A DNA stretch of 52,077 nucleotides, taken from NCBI GenBank assembly GCA_002419385.1, contig DIFZ01000009.1:1-52077 (forward strand), given 5' to 3'. The notes beneath the pieces are model-generated. The model had not been told where the DNA came from, searched no databases, and worked only from the letters and a program-made list of their open reading frames with translations. This DNA is from Geobacter sp. UBA5735 (GTDB lineage: Bacteria; Desulfobacterota; Desulfuromonadia; Geobacterales; Geobacteraceae). A program made the position numbers and the translations under genes. Within the stretch, counting starts at the first letter, position 1, and every line of letters starts with the position of its first letter. Below, piece after piece: positions 7,091-15,085 of this stretch.

Positions 7091-8425
7091 TTACCCTGGA
7101 AGCCCCTGTTCTGTCAACTGCTTTTTCAGCAGGAACTCCCGCGCCTCCCCGGCCGTGGCAACCATGCCCATGCTTTCCGCCTCCCGGAGGCGCTCCATGA
7201 AACGACCAAGGGCCAATCCCTGTGGAATATGGAGCAGCGCCATCACCTCATCCCCGGAAAGGAGGAGATCCCTGTCTGCGGACCGGTAACGATGAACGTA
7301 GAAGGACAGCATCCGTCCGGCCAGTTGGGGGGAAAGAAGACCAGCCGCCAGGGGCAGGAGCAGCACCTCGGCACCGGCGGGCTGCCGGTCGCGGAAAAAG
7401 CGGTAGAGGGGGCGTTCGTTCACTCCTTCCGGAGGCAAATCCGGGAAAGACGCCATGCATCCGCAAAGTGCCCGCAACGCGTCCCGCGCCTTGTTCCCCA
7501 GCTTCAACCGGGAAACCGTATCCCGTACCAGCCTCTCCCATCCTTCCCCTGCCAGAAGCGCAGCCAGCTTGACCAGCGACAGGACCGGGATATCCCCTTC
7601 CGCCTGCCGCTGCAGGTGATCCCTGAGCCTCCTTCCGTCCACCGGGAAGAGGCGTTCCAGATCCATGGCCAGCTGTTCGACTTTCGCGGCAAAGGCGATG
7701 CGTTCTTCCGGGGCCGAATTGGTTCCGCCTTTGCAGAGATCCGAAGGGATGATATGGGACAGAAGCCCTGCGCGGTGGAGACTTCTCAGGGAATTGCCGA
7801 TTCCAGAAGCGCCGAGAATGATGAAGAATTCGTCGCGAATCCGCTCGCCGGCGACCCGGCCGAGCCTGGCGGGCTCCCGGCCGATCTCTCCGAGGGTCCG
7901 CCCCTCCACCGTGAAACCGAGGGTGGCGGCAAACCGGAACGCCCGCAGCATGCGCAGCGGGTCGTCGGCAAAGGCCGCTCGACTGCACATCCGCACAATG
8001 CCGGTACGGATGTCCGCCATCCCACCCAAAGGGTCAAGGAGCCCCTCCTCGCCCCGTATGAGCGAAAGTGCCAGGGCATTGACAGTGAAATCCCGCAGAT
8101 TGAGATCCTCGCGGATCGTGTCCCCGCGAAAGGGGGCGAAGTCGAAGGTCAGGCGCTCACCTTCCCTGCCGGTCACCACCCTGGACTGCTGCCGCTTCCG
8201 GTCGAGCCAGAAGAACGTCCCGCCGCTGCGGACGGAAAATTCCCTCGGCAGTTCACAAACCGCGCCGCCGAGGGCGAAGTCGTAGTCCCGCACCGGCCGT
8301 CCCATGACGGCATCGCGCACTGAACCGCCGACCAGGAAGGCCGGGACGCGGAACGTTTCCGCCAGTTCCGTCACCAGGCGGTTACGCTCATCCATGAAGA
8401 GACTGTCGAAAAGAGCGCCGGTCAT
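7091..8425 (-). CDS. cca: CCA tRNA nucleotidyltransferase / poly(A) polymerase family protein
   Basis: A 444-residue class II nucleotidyltransferase. Near the N-terminus FLVGGSVRDAV (about 30-40) is followed by DYDF (47-50), the two-Asp metal site of the family; REDLNLRDFTVNAL (about 110) and DPLRMLRAFRFAA are the other head- and neck-domain motifs. The family adds CCA to tRNA 3' ends or A tails to RNA, and the two activities cannot be told apart reliably by eye. Geobacter-type bacteria can split CCA addition between two enzymes, so a CC- or A-adding specialist is possible. The start at 8425 has only a weak G-rich site; Met11 is an alternative. It is transcribed towards the tRNA. Confidence 0.88.
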   Translation of the reverse strand: MTGALFDSLFMDERNRLVTELAETFRVPAFLVGGSVRDAVMGRPVRDYDFALGGAVCELPREFSVRSGGTFFWLDRKRQQSRVVTGREGERLTFDFAPFRGDTIREDLNLRDFTVNALALSLIRGEEGLLDPLGGMADIRTGIVRMCSRAAFADDPLRMLRAFRFAATLGFTVEGRTLGEIGREPARLGRVAGERIRDEFFIILGASGIGNSLRSLHRAGLLSHIIPSDLCKGGTNSAPEERIAFAAKVEQLAMDLERLFPVDGRRLRDHLQRQAEGDIPVLSLVKLAALLAGEGWERLVRDTVSRLKLGNKARDALRALCGCMASFPDLPPEGVNERPLYRFFRDRQPAGAEVLLLPLAAGLLSPQLAGRMLSFYVHRYRSADRDLLLSGDEVMALLHIPQGLALGRFMERLREAESMGMVATAGEAREFLLKKQLTEQGLPG

Positions 8426-8444
8426 GGTCAGTGAAATCCCCCCC

Positions 8445-8470
8445 TGCCCCCCTTTCGTAAAGGGGGGGCA
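8445..8470. repeat. GC-rich hairpin between maf and cca
   Basis: TGCCCCCCTTT, three loop bases and AAAGGGGGGGCA form an 11-bp stem with one bulged G. Stems of this kind recur between genes in many GC-rich genomes. It sits just upstream of the cca start and downstream of maf, so it could attenuate or process the shared transcript. Confidence 0.5.
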
Positions 8471-8500
8471 GAAAGTTGAGGAAAAGGGAACAGCGCAGGT

Positions 8501-9085
8501 TCAACGGGAAAGGGGGTTGACTCCCATTTCCCGGAGGATGGAAACCAGGGCAATGAGCGGCAGGCCGATGAGAGACGTGAAATCGACTCCTTCGAGCCGC
8601 TCCATGAGGGCGATGCCCAGCCCCTCGATCTTGAATGAGCCGGCGCAGCTCAGGGGGTCGTCGCGGCGGATGTATTCGTCGATTTCCCCGTCAGTCAGAT
8701 CCCGCAGGATAACCGTGAAAGGCACGGCCACAGTATGTGTTACACCAGACGCAGTGTCCACCACCGCCAGACCGGTATGGAAGGTATGGGTGCCGCCGGA
8801 CATCATGCGCAGCTGCTCCCGCGCGCGCTCCACGCTGCCCGGTTTGCCGACGATTTCGCCTCCGGCCACGAACACCTGGTCCGAGCCGATGATGAGCGCA
8901 TCGTCATAGGTAGGCGCCAGAGACATGGCCTTGCCCAGGGCAAGACGCTTCACCAGTTCCGCCGGCTCATCGCCCGGTTCCACGTTTTCCTCGAAAAGCG
9001 GTTCGGCAGTCTCGAAGGGGATGCCGAGCCGCTCCATCAGCTCCCTGCGGAACGGCGAGGTGGAAGCAAGCACGATCCGCCTCAT
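8501..9085 (-). CDS. yceF: Maf-family nucleotide pyrophosphatase (YceF type)
   Basis: A 194-residue Maf protein. The start MRRIVLASTSPFRR at 9085 overlaps the gph stop by four bases (ATGA); a longer reading upstream overlaps gph and is not needed. The N-terminal STSPFRREL motif and the GSDQV motif (rather than DTIV) fit the YceF subgroup, which hydrolyses 7-methyl-GTP, rather than the dTTP/UTP-specific YhdE subgroup. SFKIEGLG and the C-terminal SLIGLPL are standard Maf elements. A role in clearing modified nucleotides is the family expectation. It lies between gph and cca, 75 bases before the cca start, so it is probably co-transcribed. Confidence 0.88.
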   Translation of the reverse strand: MRRIVLASTSPFRRELMERLGIPFETAEPLFEENVEPGDEPAELVKRLALGKAMSLAPTYDDALIIGSDQVFVAGGEIVGKPGSVERAREQLRMMSGGTHTFHTGLAVVDTASGVTHTVAVPFTVILRDLTDGEIDEYIRRDDPLSCAGSFKIEGLGIALMERLEGVDFTSLIGLPLIALVSILREMGVNPLSR

Positions 9086-9741
9086 AGCCTGCCCCGCAGA
9101 CACGGCAGCTCGAGCAGTTCGGCGATGGAGTCTATCTGCCAGGTAGCATTCTCCAACTCCGCAAGATCGCCATAGCCGAAGGTACACCCGACCGTGGCAA
9201 TACCGGCCGCATTGCCCGCGGCAATGTCGTTGATGCTGTCACCCACCATGAGGGCACGGTCGGCAGGCACCCCAAGCTCCCGGAGCACCATAAGCAACGG
9301 TTCGGGGGAGGGCTTGCGCAGCGCCAGGGAGTCGGCGCCGATAATCGTGGCGAAGAACCGGTCCGCGGCAAGGGTTGTCAGCACCTTGCGGCAGAGCGCG
9401 ACATTCTTGTTCGAAACCACCGCCATGGTCATCCCCCCATCCCTCAGTGCAGTGAGGGTCTCCAAAGCGCCGGGGTACAGCCGTGTCCGATCGACTATGT
9501 GCGCCTCGTTGAAGGCGAGAAAGACGTTCAGGCCGATTTCGATCTCTTCCGCGGTGGCCGCGGGCATGGCCCGCTCCACCAGCCGCCGCGCACCCTGGCC
9601 CACGTAGCCGCGCACCTGGTCGAGGCCCGCCGGCTTCCTGCCCAGGGAGGTGAGCATGTGGTTGGTTGCGGCTGCCAGGTCTTCCAGGGAGTCGATGAGG
9701 GTTCCGTCCAGGTCGAATATGATGAGTTGGATGGTTGTCAT
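9082..9741 (-). CDS. gph: HAD-superfamily phosphatase, phosphoglycolate phosphatase-like
   Basis: A 219-residue HAD hydrolase. Motif I is IFDLDGTLIDS near residue 8, with the nucleophile Asp. An alpha-helical cap follows, with motif II VVSNK, motif III Lys in LRKPSPEP, and motif IV GDSINDIAAG. This is the usual size and order for Gph-like phosphatases, which hydrolyse 2-phosphoglycolate formed during DNA 3'-end repair, though HAD substrate range cannot be fixed from sequence. The start ATG at 9741 follows a repeat-rich intergenic stretch. The stop overlaps the maf start by four bases, indicating coupled translation. Confidence 0.85.
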   Translation of the reverse strand: MTTIQLIIFDLDGTLIDSLEDLAAATNHMLTSLGRKPAGLDQVRGYVGQGARRLVERAMPAATAEEIEIGLNVFLAFNEAHIVDRTRLYPGALETLTALRDGGMTMAVVSNKNVALCRKVLTTLAADRFFATIIGADSLALRKPSPEPLLMVLRELGVPADRALMVGDSINDIAAGNAAGIATVGCTFGYGDLAELENATWQIDSIAELLELPCLRGRL

Positions 9742-9956
9742 TGGATGCCGGTTCTTGGTTTTAAGTTTTAAGTTTTAAGTGTTACGTGTTAAGTGTTACG
9801 TTACGTTTTAAGTTGAAAATTTATGTATTTATGTTGTATGTGCAATTTCGAAAGCAGTCCAGTGCCAAGTAAACATATCCAGTGCCTGCCATCCCAACCA
9901 GTTCCAGCATACTTCCTAACCACTTAAAACCTGACACTTAAAATGCCATGTAATAC
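9742..9956. other. AT-rich, repeat-bearing intergenic stretch upstream of gph
   Basis: No gene is visible. Bases 9756-9815 are a low-complexity run of imperfect TTTTAAG and TGTTACG units. TCCAGTGCC occurs twice around 9858-9890. CACTTAAAA-type units recur around 9920-9942, partly complementary to the earlier run, so a long-range hairpin is possible. The stretch probably holds the gph promoter, but I cannot pick convincing boxes. Confidence 0.5.
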
Positions 9957-10000
9957 AAAAAGCCGGAGGCGAAGGTTGCTCCCTTCACCTCCGGCCTTTC
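9957..10000 (-). terminator. Terminator of guaBA
   Basis: On the minus strand GGCCGGAGG(TGAAGGG) pairs with (CCTTC)GCCTCCGGC and is followed by TTTTTG. The strong GC stem with a T-run lies about 135 bases after the guaA stop and is a convincing Rho-independent terminator. The plus strand also ends with CCTTTC, so it could weakly serve the other direction. Confidence 0.8.
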
Positions 10001-10046
10001 AAGTTCCTGCCAGTTACAGACAACCAGTTGAAAGCAGACGCGGTTC

Positions 10047-10134
10047 TCGGGTCTTTCCTTGTGCCCTGTGCCCCGTGCCTTGTGCCTGCCTTTTTCTGCC
10101 TTGTGCCTCGCGCAGCGCGCATCATGCTGCGCGC
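10047..10134. repeat. Degenerate GTGCC tandem array beyond guaA
   Basis: Between the guaA stop and its terminator are several imperfect units of the form TTGTGCCC / CTGTGCCCC / CTTGTGCC, followed by a GCGCAGCGCGCATCATGCTGCGCGC palindrome-like segment near 10110-10135. No gene is visible. The array looks like a slipped-strand microsatellite. Confidence 0.5.
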
Positions 10135-11685
10135 TCACTCCCATTCTATTGTTGAGGGCGGTTTCTGGCTGATGTCGTACACCACCCGGTTGACCCCCTT
10201 GACTTCGTTGATGATGCGGGAGGATATCGAACCCAGCAGTTCGTAGGGGAGCTTGACCCAGTCGGCGGTCATGCCGTCCAGGGAGTTCACGGCCCTGAGG
10301 GCGATGGTGTAGTCGTAGGTCCGGGCGTCCCCCATGACACCAACGGTCCGCACCGGCAGGAGCACGGCAAAGGACTGCCAGATCTCCCGGTACAGCCCGG
10401 CCTTCCTGATCTCGTCCAGCACCACGGCGTCCGCCTCCCTGAGGATCTCCAGCCGATCGGCAGTCACCTCGCCGATGCAGCGGATCGCCAGGCCGGGGCC
10501 GGGGAACGGCTGGCGATGGATCACCTCGTCGGGCATGCCCAGTTCGCGACCCAGGAGCCTGACCTCGTCCTTGAACAGCTCGCGCACCGGTTCCAGGAGT
10601 TTGAGGTTCATCTTCTCCGGCAGCCCGCCCACGTTGTGGTGGCTCTTGATGACTGCCGAGGGCCCCTTGATGGACACCGATTCGATCACGTCAGGGTACA
10701 GGGTCCCCTGGGCCAGGTAGTCGACCCTGCCCAGCTTTTTGGCCTCCTCCTCGAACAGGTAGATGAACTCGTTGCCGATGATCTTCCGTTTCTGCTCCGG
10801 ATCGGTGACCCCTTTGAGCTTGTCCAGGAAACGGTCCGACGCATCAACGTATTTGAGGTTGATCCTGAAGTGCCTGCTGAAGAGGTTGACGACCTTTTCC
10901 GCCTCCCCCTTGCGCAACAGTCCGTTGTTGACGAACACGCAGGTGAGCTGGTCGCCGATGGCCCGGTTGATCAGCACCGCGACAACGGACGAGTCGACGC
11001 CGCCCGACAGGCCGCAGATGACCTGGCCGTCACCCACTTTGCGGCGGATATCCTCGCACTCGGTTTCGATGAAGCTGGCCATTGTCCAGACCGGCCGGCA
11101 GCCGCACACCGCGAACAGGAAGTTGCCAAGGATCTCCTCGCCCCGGGGCGTATGCACCACCTCGGGATGGAACTGGACACCGAAGAAGCGGCGGCTGCCG
11201 TCCTTCATGGCCGCCACCGGGCAGTGCTCGGTGTGGGCGATGCGGGAGAACCCGGCGGGCATGGACTCGATGCGGTCGCCGTGGGACATCCACACCTCGG
11301 CCTTGTCGCCGAAACTGGAGAACAGGTCCTCCGTGTCATCCAGGGCCATGACCGCCCGTCCGTACTCACGCTTGTCCGAGCGCTCCACCCTGCCGCCCAG
11401 TTGACGGGTCATGAGCTGCATGCCATAGCAGATGCCCAGGACCGGGATGCCGAGGTCGTAGACGGCGGGGTCCGAATGGGGCGCATCGCTGTCGTACACG
11501 CTGGACGGGCCGCCCGAAAGGATGATTCCCTTGGGATCGTACTCCCTGATCTTCTCCAGGGAGAAGTTGAACGGGTGAATCTCGCAGTAGACGCTCTGTT
11601 CCCTGACCCGGCGCGCGATGAGCTGGGTCACCTGCGAACCGAAATCCAGTATCAGAATTTTTTCGCTGTGAATGTCAGCAGTCAT
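10135..11685 (-). CDS. guaA: GMP synthase (glutamine-hydrolysing)
   Basis: A 516-residue two-domain amidotransferase that converts XMP to GMP using glutamine and ATP. The class I glutaminase domain (about 1-195) has the Cys nucleophile in LGICYGMQL and the His-x-Glu in FHPEVVHT. The synthetase domain has the PP-loop GLSGGVDSSVVA (about 222-233). The C-terminal dimerisation domain is complete (PPSTIEWE end). It begins two bases after the guaB stop, so IMP to XMP to GMP is encoded by one operon, which ends at the terminator at 9957-10000. Length and all motifs are normal. Confidence 0.97.
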   Translation of the reverse strand: MTADIHSEKILILDFGSQVTQLIARRVREQSVYCEIHPFNFSLEKIREYDPKGIILSGGPSSVYDSDAPHSDPAVYDLGIPVLGICYGMQLMTRQLGGRVERSDKREYGRAVMALDDTEDLFSSFGDKAEVWMSHGDRIESMPAGFSRIAHTEHCPVAAMKDGSRRFFGVQFHPEVVHTPRGEEILGNFLFAVCGCRPVWTMASFIETECEDIRRKVGDGQVICGLSGGVDSSVVAVLINRAIGDQLTCVFVNNGLLRKGEAEKVVNLFSRHFRINLKYVDASDRFLDKLKGVTDPEQKRKIIGNEFIYLFEEEAKKLGRVDYLAQGTLYPDVIESVSIKGPSAVIKSHHNVGGLPEKMNLKLLEPVRELFKDEVRLLGRELGMPDEVIHRQPFPGPGLAIRCIGEVTADRLEILREADAVVLDEIRKAGLYREIWQSFAVLLPVRTVGVMGDARTYDYTIALRAVNSLDGMTADWVKLPYELLGSISSRIINEVKGVNRVVYDISQKPPSTIEWE

Positions 11686-11687
11686 GA

Positions 11688-13160
11688 TCAGTTCTCTACC
11701 CGGTAATTGGGCGCTTCCTTGGTAATGATGACGTCATGGACGTGGGATTCCTTGAGGCCCGCCCCGGTGATGCGCACGAAACGCCTCTTCTGCTGCAGCT
11801 CCTTGATAGTGCGGCAGCCGGTATAGCCCATGCCTGCCCGCAGGCCGCCCATGAGCTGATGGATCGTCGCGGAGAGCGGCCCGCGCATCGGCACCCGCCC
11901 TTCGATCCCTTCGGGAACCAGCTTGGTTTCCACCTCCACCTCGGTCTGAAAGTAGCGGTCCTTGCTCCCTTCCTTCATGGCGCCGATGGATCCCATGCCG
12001 CGGTAGGTCTTGTAGGCGCGTCCCTGGAACAGGATGGTGTCCCCCGGGGACTCTTCGGTGCCGGCGAACAGCGATCCGATCATGACCACATCGGCACCCG
12101 CGGCGATGGCCTTGGTAATGTCGCCGGAATACTTTACGCCGCCGTCGGCTATCAGGGGAATGTTATACTGGCGTGCAACCCTGGCGCACTCGCTGATGGC
12201 GGTGATCTGGGGGACACCGACGCCGGCCACCACCCTGGTGGTGCAGATGGAACCGGGGCCGATGCCGACCTTGATGGCATCCACTCCTGCCGTTATCAGC
12301 GCCTCTGCGGCCTCAGCGGTGGCGATGTTGCCGGCAACCAGGTCAACGGTGGGAAACTTCTGCCGCACAGTCCTGACTGCATCGATCACCATCTGGGAGA
12401 ACCCGTGGGCCGTGTCGATGACGACAACGTCGACCCCCGCCTTGACGAGGGCATCGACCCGTGCTTCCATATCGGGCGTCGGGCCGACTGCGCCACCCAC
12501 CCGGAGACGGCCCAGGCTGTCCTTGCAGGCGTTGGGATACTTCCTGACCTTCTCGATATCCTTGATGGTTATGAGACCCTTCAGGTTCCGTTCATCGTCC
12601 ACCACCAGGAGCTTTTCCACCCGGGTGTGCTTCAGGTGCTCCTTGGCCTCTTCCAGCGTGGTGCCCACCGGCACGGTGACCAGGTTCCGCTTCGTCATCC
12701 GCGCCGAGATGGGGAGGTCTAGATCGGTCTCGAACCGCAGGTCACGATTGGTGAGGATTCCCACCAGCTTGCCGTTGTTCTTGATGATGGGAACGCCCGA
12801 GATCCGGTACTGCTCCATGAGATCCAGGGCCTCGCGGATCTTCTGATTCGGCCTCATGGTGATGGGGTCTACGATCATCCCGGATTCGCTCTTCTTTACC
12901 TTATCCACCTCCAAAGCCTGTGCATCGATGGAAAGGTTCTTGTGGATGATCCCCATACCCCCCTCGCGAGCCATGCAGATGGCGGTGCGGGCTTCGGTAA
13001 CGGTATCCATGGCCGCGCTTATGAGCGGTATGTTCAGAGCAATGTTCCGTGAAATGCAGGAGGAAAGGTCAACTTCCAGCGGCAGCACGTCAGAATAGGC
13101 AGGCACCAGAAGCACGTCGTCGAAGGTCAAGGCCTCCTGAATGGTGTTTTCTATCATCAC
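11688..13160 (-). CDS. guaB: IMP dehydrogenase
   Basis: A 490-residue IMP dehydrogenase, which oxidises IMP to XMP with NAD+, the committed step to guanine nucleotides. The TIM barrel is interrupted by two CBS domains (about residues 95-205, RISGVPIIKNNGKLVGI and VEKLLVVDDERNLKG), which bind regulatory nucleotides in this family. The active-site loop GPGSICTTRVV contains the catalytic Cys, and the flap residues YRGMGS are present. The start may be Met1 or Met2 (MMIENTIQ), behind AAAGGAG. It is the first gene of guaBA, with a promoter at 13196-13224. Confidence 0.97.
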   Translation of the reverse strand: MMIENTIQEALTFDDVLLVPAYSDVLPLEVDLSSCISRNIALNIPLISAAMDTVTEARTAICMAREGGMGIIHKNLSIDAQALEVDKVKKSESGMIVDPITMRPNQKIREALDLMEQYRISGVPIIKNNGKLVGILTNRDLRFETDLDLPISARMTKRNLVTVPVGTTLEEAKEHLKHTRVEKLLVVDDERNLKGLITIKDIEKVRKYPNACKDSLGRLRVGGAVGPTPDMEARVDALVKAGVDVVVIDTAHGFSQMVIDAVRTVRQKFPTVDLVAGNIATAEAAEALITAGVDAIKVGIGPGSICTTRVVAGVGVPQITAISECARVARQYNIPLIADGGVKYSGDITKAIAAGADVVMIGSLFAGTEESPGDTILFQGRAYKTYRGMGSIGAMKEGSKDRYFQTEVEVETKLVPEGIEGRVPMRGPLSATIHQLMGGLRAGMGYTGCRTIKELQQKRRFVRITGAGLKESHVHDVIITKEAPNYRVEN

Positions 13161-13195
13161 TCACTCCTTTGGTTCGAAAAAAAGTGTGATAACCA

Positions 13196-13224
13196 GACAT
13201 ATTACACGCGGTTGGCGAAGTCAA
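13196..13224 (-). promoter_or_regulatory. Probable guaBA promoter
   Basis: On the minus strand TTGACT (13219-13224), a 17-base spacer and TATGTC (13196-13201) lie about 36 bases upstream of the guaB start, with AAAGGAG in between. The -35 box is near-consensus, the -10 box weaker. No purine operator could be recognised. The stretch 13225-13436 upstream shows no gene I would support. Confidence 0.5.
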
Positions 13225-13436
13225 GTTAAAAGGGCTCCAGAAGGGAGGGTGACATTAACAGCTCATCCGGTGCGCCGGGATCAGCTGCAACAAACCGGGA
13301 ACGATACCGTTTTTCAGGAAGAACGTGTCGCACAGCCCGGTTGAGGCTGCAACGAAGCTCCAAACGGCCCGATAGAGTTTTTTCCGGAAACCGGCGAACG
13401 GAGACTCGCCAACAGAGACGTGAATCCATGACGCCT

Positions 13437-14507
13437 TCAGGATGGAATATAAGCATCCCTTGATTGTATCCTGTAAAGAGTCGCCGTGATGAGGCGCACA
13501 GCATTCTCCAGATCGGACAGGGAAATGACTTCCACCGGTGTGTGCATGTAGCGGAGCGGGATCTTGACCAGGGCGGTAGCCACTCCTTTCCTGCTGATCT
13601 GCATCACATTGGCGTCGGTTCCGGTAGCGCGGGGAATGCCGGTGACCTGGACCGGGATGTTCTCCTTTTCCGCCGTGTCGATCAACAGGTCGAACAGCGC
13701 CGGGTTGATATTTGCGCCCCGTGGCACGATGGGCCCCTTGCCGATTCCCACATCGCCGTTCTGCTTCTTGTCCAGATCGGGCTGGTCGGTGGCGAAGTCC
13801 ACCTCCACGCAGATGCCGATGTCCGGCTTGACCGCGTAACTGCTGGTAGTGCCTCCCCGCAGCCCGATCTCCTCCTGTACCGATGAAACGCCGTACAGGT
13901 CGACCGGCAGCTCTTTGCCCGCCTCGGACACTGCCCGGAGGACTTCCGCCACCACGAAACTGCCCGCCTTGTCGTCAAACCCCCGGGAAGCGACACGGTC
14001 GCCGGCCAGACGCTCCAGCCCCACATGGAAGGTCACCGGGTCACCCACTCGAACGAGCAGTTCAGCATCCTTCTTCGATGAGGCGCCGATATCTATGTAC
14101 TGTGCGTCCAGCTTGACCACCGTCTCCCGGTCCTTGGGCTCGATGAGATGGATCGGCTTCTTGCCGATGACGCCCGGCACCATGCCGTTTTTCCCGTGGA
14201 CGGCCACCCGCATGCCCTGGGTGATCTGGGGGTCAACACCGCCGATGGCGCCGAAGAAGATAAATCCGTTGTCGTCGATGAACTTCACCAGCAGCCCGAT
14301 CTCATCCGCGTGGCCGACCAGCATCACTCTGGCCCGTGCCTCGGCAGCACCCTGCACCTGGGCGATGGAATTGCCCATGACGTCGCCGGTAACCCGGGCG
14401 TAAGGGCTGACATAGTCGCGGAACACTCTTTGGGCCGGCTGCTCGAAGCCGGACGGGCTCGGCACCTCCACCAGGGACTTGAGGAACTGATAAGACTCTT
14501 CGCGCAT
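13437..14507 (-). CDS. M42-family aminopeptidase
   Basis: A 356-residue cytosolic metallo-aminopeptidase of the M42 (FrvX/DNPE-type) family. The start is placed at ATG 14507, six bases after GGAG. Metal-binding and catalytic motifs are visible: His-Asp in VGHADEIG, Asp in SRGFDDKAGSF, the Glu pair in VQEEIGLRG, Asp in CVEVDFATD, and the C-terminal His in RYMHTPVE. Members form large tetrahedral particles that trim peptides released by proteases; substrate preference cannot be read here. It lies 35 bases after the bifunctional nuclease gene, on the same strand, probably in the miaB operon. Confidence 0.9.
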   Translation of the reverse strand: MREESYQFLKSLVEVPSPSGFEQPAQRVFRDYVSPYARVTGDVMGNSIAQVQGAAEARARVMLVGHADEIGLLVKFIDDNGFIFFGAIGGVDPQITQGMRVAVHGKNGMVPGVIGKKPIHLIEPKDRETVVKLDAQYIDIGASSKKDAELLVRVGDPVTFHVGLERLAGDRVASRGFDDKAGSFVVAEVLRAVSEAGKELPVDLYGVSSVQEEIGLRGGTTSSYAVKPDIGICVEVDFATDQPDLDKKQNGDVGIGKGPIVPRGANINPALFDLLIDTAEKENIPVQVTGIPRATGTDANVMQISRKGVATALVKIPLRYMHTPVEVISLSDLENAVRLITATLYRIQSRDAYIPS

Positions 14508-14542
14508 ACATAACTCCAAAAATAATGTCTAGTTATTCAAAT

Positions 14543-15085
14543 CTATAGTGGATATTTTCCCATATCCTCAGGATCCAGGCTCTCCAAAAAATCCACAAAG
14601 CGGCCGGCAGCGTCATCGTTGAAACAGTGTTCGTCGCCCGCATCCAGTATGGATGCCTGTTCGAACACTTCTTCGGCAACCATGATCGGCAGGGAATACT
14701 TCAACGCCATAACGAGCGCCTCACAGGAACGCACTTTTACACGAATACAGTTTCCGTCCCGCGAAAAGAGCACGTACGCATCGAAACTCGTCTCGCTCAA
14801 GCCCTCGATGGTGATCCGGTCGATAGACACGCGCAGCTGGTCCAGGAGCAGCGTCAGGAGGTCGCGCGTGCCGCTCTGGGCCAGGGCATCGCGGTTTATC
14901 AGCTCCGCGGCGACAGTTACCGCTTCCATTGAGCTGATCCAGACGGGAAGCGTGACGCTCTCATCCCCGTCCTTGAGGAGCACCAGCGGAACCTGGGCAA
15001 TGGAGTCGAGGGTGAAGCCGTGCACGGCCATTTCACGATACCTGCCGCGCCCCTTTTTCTTCACGCTGTTTTTCAGCTTTGTCAT
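14543..15085 (-). CDS. Bifunctional nuclease family (DUF151) protein
   Basis: A 180-residue DUF151 protein starting at 15085, whose ATG overlaps the miaB stop (ATGA). The conserved core FTLDSIAQVPLVLLKDGDES, followed by LPVWISSMEA and the ALVMALKYSLPIMVAEEV stretch, is typical. Some homologues have combined RNase and DNase activity, but the role in this group is not established. A longer upstream reading is the miaB region in another frame and is not real. Its persistent pairing with miaB suggests RNA-related work, which is inference. Confidence 0.88.
   Translation of the reverse strand: MTKLKNSVKKKGRGRYREMAVHGFTLDSIAQVPLVLLKDGDESVTLPVWISSMEAVTVAAELINRDALAQSGTRDLLTLLLDQLRVSIDRITIEGLSETSFDAYVLFSRDGNCIRVKVRSCEALVMALKYSLPIMVAEEVFEQASILDAGDEHCFNDDAAGRFVDFLESLDPEDMGKYPL

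Noticed and set aside
9756..9815. CRISPR array
   Set aside because: The units are short (about 7 bases), imperfect and without spacers, and no cas gene is present.
10516..11706. A 396-codon plus-strand frame opposite guaA
   Set aside because: It is antisense to an intact GMP synthase and its residues show no domain pattern. Long antisense frames are expected in this GC-rich coding DNA.
13226..13504. A 92-codon minus-strand frame beyond the M42 peptidase gene
   Set aside because: It overlaps the peptidase gene end, has no ribosome-binding site and no conserved sequence. It runs through the upstream region of guaB.
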